Shown piece after piece: positions 26,841 to 36,165 of a DNA stretch of 64,000 bases. Within the stretch, counting starts at the first letter, position 1; every line of letters begins with the position of its first letter. The DNA lies in the NCBI RefSeq assembly GCF_017592555.1, contig NZ_JAGFNS010000034.1, positions 1-64,000 on the forward strand, read 5' to 3'. Under the pieces are notes generated by a model. It was not told the origin of the DNA and ran no database searches. It was given only the letters and a program-made list of their open reading frames with translations. The position numbers and the translations under genes were made by a program. The stretch comes from Actinoplanes flavus (GTDB lineage Bacteria > Actinomycetota > Actinomycetes > Mycobacteriales > Micromonosporaceae).

Positions 26841-27584
26841 ATGGACACAGGCAAGCGGTCATGGTTCCGCAGGCGGCGCTCCGCACCGAGCGAGCCGATC
26901 CCGAAGACCGTCAGACCGGACGACAATCCCGACGACGAGAACCGCCGCGCGGTCGACGTGTGCTTCGTCTTCGACACGACAGCCTCCATGTCGGACAAGA
27001 TCACCGGGCTCGTCGCCTGCATGGTCGACTTCGTCGGTGAGCTCTCCGAGTTGCAGCTCAACTGGCGGATCACCACCGTGCCGTACGGTGACCTGACCGT
27101 CAGCGGCGACAAGGTCGTCGCGGACCTGCCGTTCGTTCGCAGCCATGACGACGCGGTGCGGCAGCTTCGCACGATGCCCCGGTTCAGCGGCGGCAACAAC
27201 TACGGAGAGTCCACCCTGGAGGCGGTGACCGCGGCGCTCGGCAAACCCTACCGGCCCCACGCCGTGCCGGTCCTGGTCGTGCTGACCGACGAACCGCCCC
27301 TCACCGAGAATCTGAACGAGGCGCAGGTGGGCGAGCAGATCACGATCAAGGAGGCGATCTGCTTCGTCGCGTCGCCCGACCGGCCCGGCTACCGCCGGTG
27401 GGCCGATGCCAACGGCGGCCAATGGTACGAGATCGGCCAGAGGATGGACACCACACAGATTCTGGCGTACCTCCGTTCCCTGGCCCACGAACTGCCACAG
27501 GTCGCGCAGGAGGTCCACGACCTCGGCGGCGGATCGGTCCGCCGCTACCTGCAACAGAAGGGCGACCCCGGGCAGCGGCGGTGA
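26841..27584 (+). CDS. VWA-domain protein
   Basis: A 247-residue cytosolic protein with a von Willebrand factor A fold. RRAVDVCFVFDTTASMSDK supplies the MIDAS signature as DTTAS (a DxSxS variant with Thr in place of the first Ser). Later parts are a conserved Asp in VLTDEPPL and GGNNYGESTLEAV. A basic stretch RRRR sits near the N-terminus. No signal peptide is present. Such orphan VWA proteins can serve in surveillance or conflict modules, or as metal-dependent adaptors. Transcribed in the same direction as the ClpX-finger gene, with a 114-base gap. Confidence 0.72.
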   Translation: MDTGKRSWFRRRRSAPSEPIPKTVRPDDNPDDENRRAVDVCFVFDTTASMSDKITGLVACMVDFVGELSELQLNWRITTVPYGDLTVSGDKVVADLPFVRSHDDAVRQLRTMPRFSGGNNYGESTLEAVTAALGKPYRPHAVPVLVVLTDEPPLTENLNEAQVGEQITIKEAICFVASPDRPGYRRWADANGGQWYEIGQRMDTTQILAYLRSLAHELPQVAQEVHDLGGGSVRRYLQQKGDPGQRR

Positions 27585-27635
27585 AACCGACGCGGACGCG
27601 ACCCGTCTGATGGCACCCCGCCACGGCACGCAGCG

Positions 27636-28001
27636 TCACTCACCCCCTGAGCCGTGCTCCCGGCCGCGGGCCGCCGCCAGCTCATCGACCAGCAGCAGCT
27701 CACGGCGCACCAACCCGGCCCGGTAGGCGGCCCGCCCCACCATGTGCGCCGCCACCGGAGCCGTGATCAACTGGAACACGCCCACCAGCACCAGCGTGGT
27801 GATGTCGACGACGGTGCCGAGCCGGATCGCCGCACCGGAAAGGATCAGCAGCAGGCCCAGCACCTGCGGCTTGGTCGCCGCGTGCATGCGCGACAACAGG
27901 TCCGGAAAGCGCAGCAGCCCGACACCCGCGGCCAGACTGAGCAGCGCCCCACCCAGCAGGCAGAGCCCGGCGACGGCGTCCAGCACCGCGGTCACACCCA
28001 T
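27636..28001 (-). CDS. mnhG: Mrp Na+/H+ antiporter subunit G
   Basis: A 121-residue membrane subunit with about three helices. It contains the MrpG/PhaG core VGLLRFPDLLSRMHAATKPQVLG. It is the last gene of the Mrp operon. ATG 28001 shares one base with the TGA of mnhF (TGATG). The complex exchanges cytosolic Na+ (or K+) for H+ at the membrane and needs all subunits. Confidence 0.92.
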   Translation of the reverse strand: MGVTAVLDAVAGLCLLGGALLSLAAGVGLLRFPDLLSRMHAATKPQVLGLLLILSGAAIRLGTVVDITTLVLVGVFQLITAPVAAHMVGRAAYRAGLVRRELLLVDELAAARGREHGSGGE

Positions 28002-28279
28002 CACGACTCTCCCACCCCGGTGCCGGACTTCCGCGCCGCCGCGGGGTCGGCGAACCGGGCCACCGCCACCGAGCCGACCGCACCGAGCAGCGACAACCCG
28101 AGCAGAATCGGAAGCCCGGTCGCGTCCCGGCTCCACGCGGCCTCCGCGGCGATCGCACACACCGTGATCGCCAGCAGCACGTCCATGGCCACGATCCGGT
28201 CCAGCGTCGACGGCCCCCGGACGATGCGAATCAGCGTCATCCCCGCCGCAGCAGCAAGGAACACAGCGACGACGATCAT
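28001..28279 (-). CDS. mnhF: Mrp Na+/H+ antiporter subunit F
   Basis: A 92-residue subunit with three membrane helices and the family motif GPSTLDRIVAMDVLL. ATG 28279 overlaps the mnhE stop by four bases (ATGA). It has the normal length and position for MrpF. Confidence 0.92.
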   Translation of the reverse strand: MIVVAVFLAAAAGMTLIRIVRGPSTLDRIVAMDVLLAITVCAIAAEAAWSRDATGLPILLGLSLLGAVGSVAVARFADPAAARKSGTGVGES

Positions 28280-28806
28280 CCTTCACCTCCCCCGACGACG
28301 GCGATCTCAGCGTCGGAACCGACCGCCTCGACGATCCGCCGCTCGATCCCGCGCACCTCCCGCCGGAACCGGGCGATGTCCGCCGGCCCGGCCACATCGA
28401 ACACATGGACGTACAGCACCCCGGCGGCCCGGTCCAGGTCCACGATCAGGCTTCCCGGCACCAGCGACACCGCCTCCGCGCACATCGTCAGATTCAGATC
28501 GGACCGGACCGCGAGCCGAACCGCCAGCACCGCACTGCGCGGCGCCCGCCGCCCCGCCAGAGCGGTCCACGCCAGCTGAAAGCTCGCCACCCACAGATCG
28601 ACGACGAACCGAACCGCGAACCGCAGCAGCCCGACCGGCCGCAGCCGTCCCGCGAACGTCACCGGCGGCAGCGGAAACACCGCCAGCACCAGCACCGACA
28701 CCAGCAGGCCACCGGCCAGCGTCAGCCACGAGAACACACCCCACAGCAGCATCCATACCACGGTGAGCGCGGCCACCGCGACCAGCCGGTCCCGGGCGCC
28801 CGCCAT
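28276..28806 (-). CDS. mnhE: Mrp Na+/H+ antiporter subunit E
   Basis: A 176-residue MrpE. Two N-terminal helices (LTVVWMLLWGVFSWLTLAGG, VSVLVLAVFPL) are followed by a cytosolic domain with TMCAEAVSLVPGSLIVDLD, the conserved MrpE core. An open frame extends upstream into mnhD, but the start at ATG 28806 matches the family and overlaps the mnhD stop by one base (TGATG). Confidence 0.92.
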   Translation of the reverse strand: MAGARDRLVAVAALTVVWMLLWGVFSWLTLAGGLLVSVLVLAVFPLPPVTFAGRLRPVGLLRFAVRFVVDLWVASFQLAWTALAGRRAPRSAVLAVRLAVRSDLNLTMCAEAVSLVPGSLIVDLDRAAGVLYVHVFDVAGPADIARFRREVRGIERRIVEAVGSDAEIAVVGGGEG

Positions 28807-30296
28807 CACGGCAGCACCGCCCGCACATAGGGGCTGCGCGCCAGCAGATCCGCGGCCACCGTGTCGGTCAGCGCATACAGCGGCCCGGCCGCCACGGTGA
28901 ACAGCATCCCCGCCACCACCAGCACGGCCGTCGACGTCACCATCAGCCGCGACGACCGCAGCGGCGCGGCCGCCGGATCGGTGGCCGGGGTGCGCCAGAA
29001 CGCCAGGTTCCACACCCGCGCCAGCGCGTACAGGGTGAGCAGGCTGGTCACCGCCGACCCGGCCACCAGCAGCCACGCCAGCGCCGAACCCTCGCCGGCG
29101 CCGGCCTGGATGAGCCCCAGCTTGCCGAGGAACCCGGAGAACGGCGGTATCCCGGCCAGGTTCAGCGCCGGCAGCAGGAACAGCACCGCCAGCACCGGCG
29201 CCGTCCGCGCCAGCCCACCCAGCCGATCCAGCGCGGTGCTCCCACCACGCCGCTCGACCAGCCCCGCCACCAGTAACAACGTCGTCTGCACCACGATGTG
29301 GTGCAGCGTGTAGAACACCGCCGCCGACAGCCCGGCCCGCGACGCCAGGCCCACCCCGAACAGCAGGTAGCCGATGTGACTGACCAGCGTGAACGACAAC
29401 AACCGCTTGATGTCGGACTGCGCCACCGCGCCCAGGATGCCGACCACCATCGTCGACAACGCCGCGACCATCAGCAGATCGGCGACCCGCCCACCGGGAA
29501 ACAGCAGCGTCTCGGTCCGGATGATGGCGTACACACCCACTTTCGTCAGCAGCCCGGCGAACACCGCGGTGACCGGCGCCGGCGCCGTCGGATAGCTGTC
29601 CGGAAGCCACGCCGACAGCGGGAAGATCGCCGCCTTGATCCCGAACGCCAGCAGCAGCATGCCCTGCAACACCAGCCGCACACCGTCGGGCAGCGCGTCC
29701 AGCCGCTCCACCAACTGCGCCATGTTCAGCGTCCCGGTGGCCGCATAGATCAGCCCGATCCCGGCCAGGAAGATCACCGACGACAGCAGGCTGACCACCA
29801 CGTACGTCGTCCCCGCCCGGATCCGCGTCTCGGTCCCGCCCAAAGTGATCAGCACATAGCTGGCCGCCAGCAGGATCTCGAACCCGACGTACAGATTGAA
29901 CAGATCACCGGACAGGAACGCGTTCGTCACACCGGCGGTCAGGATCAGATAGGTCGGGTGGTACACCGACAGCGGATGCTCCTCGTCACCGTCGGCGCCA
30001 CCCTGCCCGATCGAGTAGAGCAGCACACACAACGTCACCGCCGACGACACCACCAGCATCAGCGTGGCGAGCTGGTCGGCGACGAGCACGATCCCCAACG
30101 GCGCCGGCCAGCCACCGACCGCCACCACCAGCGGCCCGCCGGCGGCCAGCACCAGCAGCGCCGCCGACACCACCAGCGTCGCGGTCAGCACACTCACACT
30201 GATCGCCCGCTGCACCCGCGGCCGCCGGAACATCAGCAACGTCGCCGCGGCACCCAGCAACGGCATGACCACCGGAAGAGGCACCAGCCACGTCAT
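28806..30296 (-). CDS. mnhD: Mrp Na+/H+ antiporter subunit D
   Basis: A 496-residue proton-channel subunit of the complex I ND5/ND4 family with about 14 helices. Family signatures include NLYVGFEILLAASYVLI (the conserved membrane Glu) and FGIKAAIFPLSAWLPDSYPTAP in part (the conserved Lys and PLHSWLP-like loop). It overlaps mnhC by ATGA. It forms one of two antiporter-like ion paths with MrpA. Confidence 0.94.
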   Translation of the reverse strand: MTWLVPLPVVMPLLGAAATLLMFRRPRVQRAISVSVLTATLVVSAALLVLAAGGPLVVAVGGWPAPLGIVLVADQLATLMLVVSSAVTLCVLLYSIGQGGADGDEEHPLSVYHPTYLILTAGVTNAFLSGDLFNLYVGFEILLAASYVLITLGGTETRIRAGTTYVVVSLLSSVIFLAGIGLIYAATGTLNMAQLVERLDALPDGVRLVLQGMLLLAFGIKAAIFPLSAWLPDSYPTAPAPVTAVFAGLLTKVGVYAIIRTETLLFPGGRVADLLMVAALSTMVVGILGAVAQSDIKRLLSFTLVSHIGYLLFGVGLASRAGLSAAVFYTLHHIVVQTTLLLVAGLVERRGGSTALDRLGGLARTAPVLAVLFLLPALNLAGIPPFSGFLGKLGLIQAGAGEGSALAWLLVAGSAVTSLLTLYALARVWNLAFWRTPATDPAAAPLRSSRLMVTSTAVLVVAGMLFTVAAGPLYALTDTVAADLLARSPYVRAVLP

Positions 30297-30685
30297 CGCG
30301 GAGCCTCCAGCGCCTCGGCGTCGGATCCCTCGTCACGGTCGGCAAGCTCCCGCACCCGCCGGTCCTCGGCGTCGTCCTGCACCTCGTCATGGCCGGTCAA
30401 CAGCCAACTGCGATACGCCAGAGCCAGCAGGAACGCCGTCATCCCGAGAGTGATCACGATCGCGGTCAGGATCATCGCCTGCGGCAGCGGATCGGTCATC
30501 CGCTCCGGGTCGGCGACACCCACGATCGGCGGCGCCCCGGCCCGGGAGGCCGCGAGCACGAGCAGATTCGCCCCGTTGCCCAGCAGCATGACGCCCAGCA
30601 ACACCCGCGTCAGCGTACGTTCCAGCAACAGCACCGTCCCCGCGGCGAACAACACACCGACCGCCACCAGCAACGAGACACTCAT
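30293..30685 (-). CDS. mnhC: Mrp Na+/H+ antiporter subunit C
   Basis: A 130-residue NuoK-like subunit with three helices. MLLGNGANLLVLAAS and DPLPQAMILTAIVITLGMTA are the standard MrpC blocks. The acidic C-terminal tail (about 30 residues, rich in Asp and Glu) is longer than usual. It overlaps mnhA by ATGA. Confidence 0.93.
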   Translation of the reverse strand: MSVSLLVAVGVLFAAGTVLLLERTLTRVLLGVMLLGNGANLLVLAASRAGAPPIVGVADPERMTDPLPQAMILTAIVITLGMTAFLLALAYRSWLLTGHDEVQDDAEDRRVRELADRDEGSDAEALEAPR

Positions 30686-33492
30686 ACCAGCTCCTCCTTC
30701 CGCGCCGGAGCCGGTTCCCCGGCGACCGCGGCGGCCGCATGCCGGTCCACCTCCGCGCCGAGACTGCGCAGCACGTCCAGCACCAGCCCGACGACGATCA
30801 GATACACCCCGACGTCGAACAACGTCGACGTCACCACATGCACCTCACCGAGCAACGGCACATGCAGGTCCAGGACGGCGCTCTGCAACACCTGCCCACC
30901 CAGCACCAGCGCCCCCGCCCCGGTGCCGACCGCCACCAGCAGCCCCGCCCCGAGCACCGCCCCCGCGTCGACCGGCGCCGCCGCGGCCAGCTCGTACCGG
31001 CCGCCGGCCAGATACCGGACGGTCAGCGCCAATCCCGCCACCAGACCACCGGTGAACCCACCACCCGGCGTGTCATGGCCGGTGAGCAGCAGATACACCG
31101 ACAGCAGCAGGATGACGTGGAACAGCAGCCGGGTGACGACCTCGACCATCGTCGACCGCCGCCCCGCCTCCACGGTGTGCCCGGCCATCAGCCACACCGG
31201 CTCGTCCCGCGGCGGATCGGACGGCGTCTCCACCGGCCCGCGCCGATGCAGCCGCCCGGCCCGCCGGAAGATCAGACTCGCCACCCCGGTCGCCACCGCG
31301 ACCAGCACCGCCACCTCGCCCATGGTGTCCCACGCCCGGATGTCGACCAGGATCACGTTGACGATGTTGTGGCCGCCACCCCACGGCACCACCAGCTCCG
31401 GATAGGCCTGCGACACCGGCGCCGCCTGCCGCGCCGACACCGCCAGATGGCCCACCCCGGCCATCACCGTGCCGACCGCCACCCCGATCCCGACCCGGAT
31501 CCGGCGCCGCCACGCCCCCGGCCGCTGCGAGAAGTGACCGGGCAGCCTGCGCAGCACCAGCACCACCATGACCAGCGTGACCGTCTCCACCAGGAACTGG
31601 GTCAGCGCCAGATCCGGCGCGCCGTGCAACAGGAAGACGACGGCATTGGCGTAGCCGGTCACCCCGACCAGGATCACCGCGGTGAGACGGCGCCGGGCCG
31701 GCACCGCGAACACCGCGGCGACGATCAGCACCGCCACCGGCAGCAGATGCGACGGCGTCTCCCACAGCCGGACCGCCGTCGAGCCCGGCCAGCCGGCCAC
31801 CATCGCCGGGCCCGCGGTCGCGATCAGCACCAGCAGGATCAGCGCCAGATAGAACGGCAACGAGCCACGCTGCGTCGCCCCGGTCACCTCCACCGCGAGC
31901 CGGTCCGTGCCGGTCATCACCCGCTCATAGCCCCGGCCGCCGGGCCGCGGCCCGGACCGGCCCGCCGGCACCAGCCGGAACAACAGCAACCCGCCGGCCA
32001 CGACCAGCACCGACAGGACCAGCGGCACACCGGGCCCGTGCCACAGCGCGAGGTGATCGGCGCTTCCGCGAAAACCGTCGGCGTACGGGCTGAGCACCCG
32101 GCCGACGCCCTGCGCCCCGAAACCGGCCGCCACCCCGGCAGCGGCCAGCACCGCCGGAGCGACCAGCAGCGACCCGTCCGCACCCGCCGCGACCGTGGCA
32201 TCGTCGGCGGCGGGTCTGCCGGCGAACGCACCCCACAGGAACCGGGCCGTATACGCCACGGTCAACACCGAACCGGCCACCACACCGGCGAGCACCAGCC
32301 GGCCCACCACGCCCGCGTCCAGCAGAGCGGCGAACACCGCCTCCTTACCGGCGAACCCGATGGCCGGCGGCAGACCCGCCATCGACATCGCGGCCGGCAC
32401 CGCGACCGCCACCAGCAGCGGCGCCCGCCGCCCCCACCCGTCGAGCCGCCGCAGATCCCGGGTGCCCGCCGCCTTGTCGATCACCCCGACCACCAGGAAC
32501 AGCGCCGCCTTGAACAGGGCGTGCGCGACCACCATCGCCACCCCGGCCAGCGCCGTCCCCGCCGTCCCGAACCCCAGAACGGCGGTCAACAGTCCCAGCT
32601 GACTGACCGTGCCGTACGCGAGAAGAAGTTTCAGATCGTTCTGGAAGAGCGCCATCCAGCCACCCACCAGCATCGTGACCAGGCCCAACCCGACCGCCGA
32701 CACCCGCCAGACCGTCGCGGCCGCCCCACCCGCCGCCACGACCATCGGCGCGAACCCGGCCACCAGGAACACACCCGCCTTGACCATCGCCGCCGCATGC
32801 AGATAGGCGCTCACCGGAGTGGGCGCGGCCATCGCCGCCGGCAGCCAGAAACTGAACGGGAAGACCGCCGACTTCGACAGCGCCCCGACCAGGATCAACA
32901 CCACCGCCACCGTCAGCAGCGGACCGTCCAGCAGCGCCGCCGCCACCTGCGACCACCGGTAACCGCCCGCGTGCTCACCCAGGATCACCAGACCGACGAG
33001 CATCGCCAGCCCACCGGCCGTCGTCACGATCAGAGCCTGCAACGCCGCCCGCCGGTTCGGCCGATCCACGCCGGTGTGCCCGATCAGCAGGTACGACAGG
33101 ACCGTGGTCGACTCCCAGAACACGTACATCAGCAGCAGGTCGTCACTGACCACCAGGCCCAGCATCGCCCCCGCGAACCCGGTGAACACCGCCGCGAACC
33201 GGCCCAGACCCTCCGTACCCGGCGCGAAGTAGCTACCGCAGTAGACCAGCACCAGCGCACCGACCCCGCCGACCAGCAGCACCAGCAGCCACGACAGCGT
33301 GTCGACCCGGAACGCCAGGCTCAACCCGAGACCGGGAACCCACGGCTGCGACCACTGCCCGGAACGATGCGTCACCGCCCACCCGACGACGGCCGCCGGA
33401 ACGGTCGCCAACAGATAGAACGCACGCGGCCCCGCCCACCGGACCAGCACCGGCGCCAGCACCGCGGCGACCAGGTGCGCGCCCAGCAGCAT
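30682..33492 (-). CDS. mnhA: Mrp Na+/H+ antiporter subunit A fused to subunit B
   Basis: A 936-residue MrpA of the actinobacterial type. The ND5-like antiporter core covers residues about 1-500 (LLLMYVFWESTTVLSYLLIG; SAVFPFSFWLPAAMAAPTPV). The MrpA C-terminal extension contains LHGAPDLALTQFLVETVTLV and ILVDIRAWDTMGE. An MrpB domain is fused at about 790-920 (LLLSVYLLLTGHDTPGGGFTGG in part). No separate mnhB exists, so the fusion supplies it. ATG 33492 keeps the TGATG overlap seen across this operon; GTG 33498 is an alternative start. Confidence 0.93.
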   Translation of the reverse strand: MLLGAHLVAAVLAPVLVRWAGPRAFYLLATVPAAVVGWAVTHRSGQWSQPWVPGLGLSLAFRVDTLSWLLVLLVGGVGALVLVYCGSYFAPGTEGLGRFAAVFTGFAGAMLGLVVSDDLLLMYVFWESTTVLSYLLIGHTGVDRPNRRAALQALIVTTAGGLAMLVGLVILGEHAGGYRWSQVAAALLDGPLLTVAVVLILVGALSKSAVFPFSFWLPAAMAAPTPVSAYLHAAAMVKAGVFLVAGFAPMVVAAGGAAATVWRVSAVGLGLVTMLVGGWMALFQNDLKLLLAYGTVSQLGLLTAVLGFGTAGTALAGVAMVVAHALFKAALFLVVGVIDKAAGTRDLRRLDGWGRRAPLLVAVAVPAAMSMAGLPPAIGFAGKEAVFAALLDAGVVGRLVLAGVVAGSVLTVAYTARFLWGAFAGRPAADDATVAAGADGSLLVAPAVLAAAGVAAGFGAQGVGRVLSPYADGFRGSADHLALWHGPGVPLVLSVLVVAGGLLLFRLVPAGRSGPRPGGRGYERVMTGTDRLAVEVTGATQRGSLPFYLALILLVLIATAGPAMVAGWPGSTAVRLWETPSHLLPVAVLIVAAVFAVPARRRLTAVILVGVTGYANAVVFLLHGAPDLALTQFLVETVTLVMVVLVLRRLPGHFSQRPGAWRRRIRVGIGVAVGTVMAGVGHLAVSARQAAPVSQAYPELVVPWGGGHNIVNVILVDIRAWDTMGEVAVLVAVATGVASLIFRRAGRLHRRGPVETPSDPPRDEPVWLMAGHTVEAGRRSTMVEVVTRLLFHVILLLSVYLLLTGHDTPGGGFTGGLVAGLALTVRYLAGGRYELAAAAPVDAGAVLGAGLLVAVGTGAGALVLGGQVLQSAVLDLHVPLLGEVHVVTSTLFDVGVYLIVVGLVLDVLRSLGAEVDRHAAAAVAGEPAPARKEELV

Positions 33493-33962
33493 CAACACGG
33501 CGCCGCCAGCAGATCGTGCAGCCGGGCCAGCGCCGCCGGCCCACCGACGGCGATCAGCACGTCACCGGCCCGCAGCGAGAAGGCGGAGCCCGGATGGGGG
33601 AGCACCCGGGCCCCGCGGATCACGGCCACGACCTCGGCGCCGTGGGAGGTGGCCAACGGCCGGTCCACCCAGCCGCAGCCGGCGGGCACCCGGATCCGCA
33701 CCGCCCGCATCCCGTCCGCCGCCGCCCCCGGCCCGTCGACGTGATCGAGCGTGACCACCGTGTGCAGCACATCGGCCACCAGATGCGCCTCCTCGGCGCA
33801 CAGCACCACCGAGCCGGCCGCCCGATCAGGGTCCGCCGGATCGTAGACGGCCAGGTCACGGCCGCCGTCCGGGCGCACGACGATACCGAGACGGGCCCCG
33901 TCCCGCGTGGTCAGCAGGTGAGACACGCCAACCCCGGGCAGACCGATCCGTTCCAGTGTCAT
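33492..33962 (-). CDS. TrkA-C-type cation/proton antiport regulatory protein
   Basis: A 156-residue cytosolic protein. Residues 85-150 (VRIRVPAGCGWVDRPLATSH, then SLRAGDVLIAVGGPAALARL) match the TrkA_C/RCK_C ligand-binding fold. The N-terminal half resembles actinobacterial antiporter regulatory subunits usually found beside KefB/CPA2 transporters. Here it heads the Mrp operon with a one-base overlap, so it probably gates or senses for Mrp. GGGAGGTG stands before ATG 33962, making this the operon's first gene. Confidence 0.82.
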   Translation of the reverse strand: MTLERIGLPGVGVSHLLTTRDGARLGIVVRPDGGRDLAVYDPADPDRAAGSVVLCAEEAHLVADVLHTVVTLDHVDGPGAAADGMRAVRIRVPAGCGWVDRPLATSHGAEVVAVIRGARVLPHPGSAFSLRAGDVLIAVGGPAALARLHDLLAAPC

Positions 33963-34166
33963 CGCCGCACCTCCCACTCGTTCCGGCAGAACCTCAATCC
34001 AAGCCGCGCCGCCTCCCGGCGACCATCGGGGCCGCCCTCCATTCCCGGGGCGGGCCACCACCCATTTCGCCTCCACCCCGCGCACAGCGAATGGGTGGCG
34101 GCCCGGATGGACGTCTCACGGCCGGATCGGCGACGCTGGGCCGGCAAGCAGTCGAGGATGGGTGCG

Positions 34167-35150
34167 ATGGTGGACGAAACACAGCGGTTGTCCCTGTTCT
34201 GGCGGATCTTCCTGCTCAACGCGGCCGTGGTGACCGCGGCATTCGCCCTGCTCATGGTCGGGCCGTTCACCGTCTCCACCCCGGTCCTGCTGACCGAGGC
34301 GATCATCCTCAGCGGCGTGCTGGCGGTGATGCTGGCCGCCAACGCCGCACTCCTGCGCCTCGGGCTCGCCCCGCTCGACCGCCTCGCCCGCACCATGAAC
34401 ACGGTCGACCTGCTACGCCCCGGACACCGGCTCACCGTCACCGGCCGCAACGGCATCGCCGACCTGATCCGCAGCTTCAACACCATGCTCGACCGCCTGG
34501 AAGCCGAACGCGCCACCAGCGCCGCCCGCGCACTGTCCGCCCAGGAGGCCGAACGGCAGCGGATCGCCCAGGAACTGCACGACGAGGTCGGGCAGACCCT
34601 CACCGCCGTACTGCTCGAACTGAAACGGGTCGCCGACCACGCGCCCGACCCGGTCGCCGGCGAGGTCCGCCAGGTACAGGAGACCGTCCGCAACGGACTC
34701 GACGAGATCCGCCGCATCGCCCGCCGCCTACGACCGGGCGTCCTCGAGGAACTCGGCCTCGCCAGCGCCCTCACATCACTCGCCGGCGAATTCTCGACAG
34801 CCGGCCTGACCGTGCGCCGCACCATCGACGCCGACCTGCCCGACCTCGGCAAGGAGACCGAACTGGTGCTCTACCGGGTCGCCCAGGAGGCACTGACCAA
34901 CACGGCCCGCCACTCCGGGGCCCGCCAGGTGACCCTGAGCCTCTCCCACCAGCCGCCCCACACCCGGATCGAACTGCGCATCCGCGACGACGGCCGCGGC
35001 ATCGCCGGAGCACCCGAAGGCGCCGGCATCCGCGGCATGCGCGAACGCGCCCTGCTGATCGGCGCCGACCTCACCCTCGGCCCGGCGCCCGGCCACGGCA
35101 CCGAGGTCCTGCTACGAGTCCCCCTCGGCGAGGAGAAGCCCCATGACTGA
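34167..35150 (+). CDS. Sensor histidine kinase (NarX/DesK type)
   Basis: A 327-residue membrane kinase. Two N-terminal helices (IFLLNAAVVTAAFALLMVG and LLTEAIILSGVLAVMLAANA) are joined by a very short loop. A HAMP domain (LAPLDRLARTMNTVD) and a HisKA_3 dimer helix with phospho-His 138 (AQELHDEVGQTL) follow. A HATPase follows (YRVAQEALTNTARHS; RDDGRGI; GIRGMRERA). The tiny loop suggests membrane or intramembrane sensing. ATG 34167 follows GAGG by 9 bases. It overlaps the regulator gene by eight bases. Confidence 0.92.
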   Translation: MVDETQRLSLFWRIFLLNAAVVTAAFALLMVGPFTVSTPVLLTEAIILSGVLAVMLAANAALLRLGLAPLDRLARTMNTVDLLRPGHRLTVTGRNGIADLIRSFNTMLDRLEAERATSAARALSAQEAERQRIAQELHDEVGQTLTAVLLELKRVADHAPDPVAGEVRQVQETVRNGLDEIRRIARRLRPGVLEELGLASALTSLAGEFSTAGLTVRRTIDADLPDLGKETELVLYRVAQEALTNTARHSGARQVTLSLSHQPPHTRIELRIRDDGRGIAGAPEGAGIRGMRERALLIGADLTLGPAPGHGTEVLLRVPLGEEKPHD

Positions 35151-35805
35151 CCGAGAACCGGCACGTATCCTGCTCGCCGACGATCACGCCCTGGTCCGCC
35201 GCGGAGTCCGGCTCATCCTCGACAGCGAACCCGACCTGACCGTCGTCGCCGAAGCCTCCGACGGCGCCGAGGCCATCGCCCAGGCCCGCACCGAACGCCC
35301 CGACCTGGCGATCCTCGACATCGCCATGCCCCGCCTCACCGGCCTGCAGGCGGCCCGCGAACTGTCGCGCATCCTGCCCGACCTGCGCATCCTGATCCTC
35401 ACCATGTACGACAACGAGCAGTACTTCTTCGAGGCCCTCAAAGCCGGCGCCTCCGGATACGTCCTCAAATCCGTCGCCGACCGCGACCTCGTCGAAGCCT
35501 GCCGCGCCGCCGTCCGCGGCGAACCGTTCCTCTACCCGGGCGCCGTCAACGCCCTCATCCGCAACTACCTGGAACGCGTCGCCGACGGCGAGGACCCCAC
35601 CTCCGGGCGAACCATCACCGACCGCGAGGAGGAGGTCCTGAAACTCGTCGCCGAGGGCCACTCCTCCAAGGAGATCGCCGACCTACTGGTGATCAGCGTC
35701 AAGACCGTGGAACGGCACCGCTCCAACCTGCTGCAGAAACTCGGCCTCCGCGACCGCCTGGAACTGACCCGCTACGCCATCCGCGCCGGCCTCATCGAAC
35801 CCTGA
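35143..35805 (+). CDS. NarL/LuxR-family response regulator
   Basis: A 220-residue regulator. The receiver domain contains LLADDHALVRRGVR and the phospho-acceptor Asp 59 in AILDIAMP. The C-terminal LuxR helix-turn-helix (ITDREEEVLKLVAEGHSSKEIADLL) follows from about residue 155. GGAGAAG precedes the ATG, which overlaps the kinase gene by eight bases, so the pair is cognate. Being divergent from the Mrp operon, it could control cation homeostasis, but no binding site could be assigned. Confidence 0.94.
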   Translation: MTDREPARILLADDHALVRRGVRLILDSEPDLTVVAEASDGAEAIAQARTERPDLAILDIAMPRLTGLQAARELSRILPDLRILILTMYDNEQYFFEALKAGASGYVLKSVADRDLVEACRAAVRGEPFLYPGAVNALIRNYLERVADGEDPTSGRTITDREEEVLKLVAEGHSSKEIADLLVISVKTVERHRSNLLQKLGLRDRLELTRYAIRAGLIEP

Positions 35806-35841
35806 CACCCGATCCCGGCCCACTCCACGACCCCGCCACCC

Positions 35842-36162
35842 TCAACGGCGGGCCGCCTCCGCCTTGCGGTAGGCGTCGTAGCCCTCGTCGGTCGTCGCGA
35901 ACCAGATCAGTCTCCCGCCGCCCTCGACGGACCACGAAGCAACGTCCTCCAGGACCGTCATCCGATCCCGCACCGGAACCACCGCGATCGTCTCGTTGTC
36001 CCACAGCCCATCGGTGAAATAGAGCTCGATCCAGCCACGGCTCAACAACGACGCCACGATCCGCCGCGCGACATCCCGATCCTCCACCTCGAGGGCGGCC
36101 TGCCAGAGTCCGGTGTAGTCCTCGTACCCCAACCAGACGAGGTTCTGCTCGGCCGGCGTCAT
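35842..36162 (-). CDS. Small hypothetical protein in toxin/immunity operon
   Basis: A 106-residue acidic cytosolic protein (EQNLVWLGYEDYTGLWQAALEVEDRDVARR and so on). No motif is recognised. Its size, acidity and position three genes after the polymorphic toxin, in the same direction, fit an immunity protein. GGAG precedes ATG 36162, and the start lies 4 bases after the stop of the damaged gene upstream. Confidence 0.6.
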   Translation of the reverse strand: MTPAEQNLVWLGYEDYTGLWQAALEVEDRDVARRIVASLLSRGWIELYFTDGLWDNETIAVVPVRDRMTVLEDVASWSVEGGGRLIWFATTDEGYDAYRKAEAARR

Positions 36163-36165
36163 CGT

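Noticed and set aside
29298..33744. Long plus-strand frames opposite the Mrp operon
   Set aside because: Arg/Gln/Pro-rich without domains, while the opposite strand encodes complete MrpA-G subunits.
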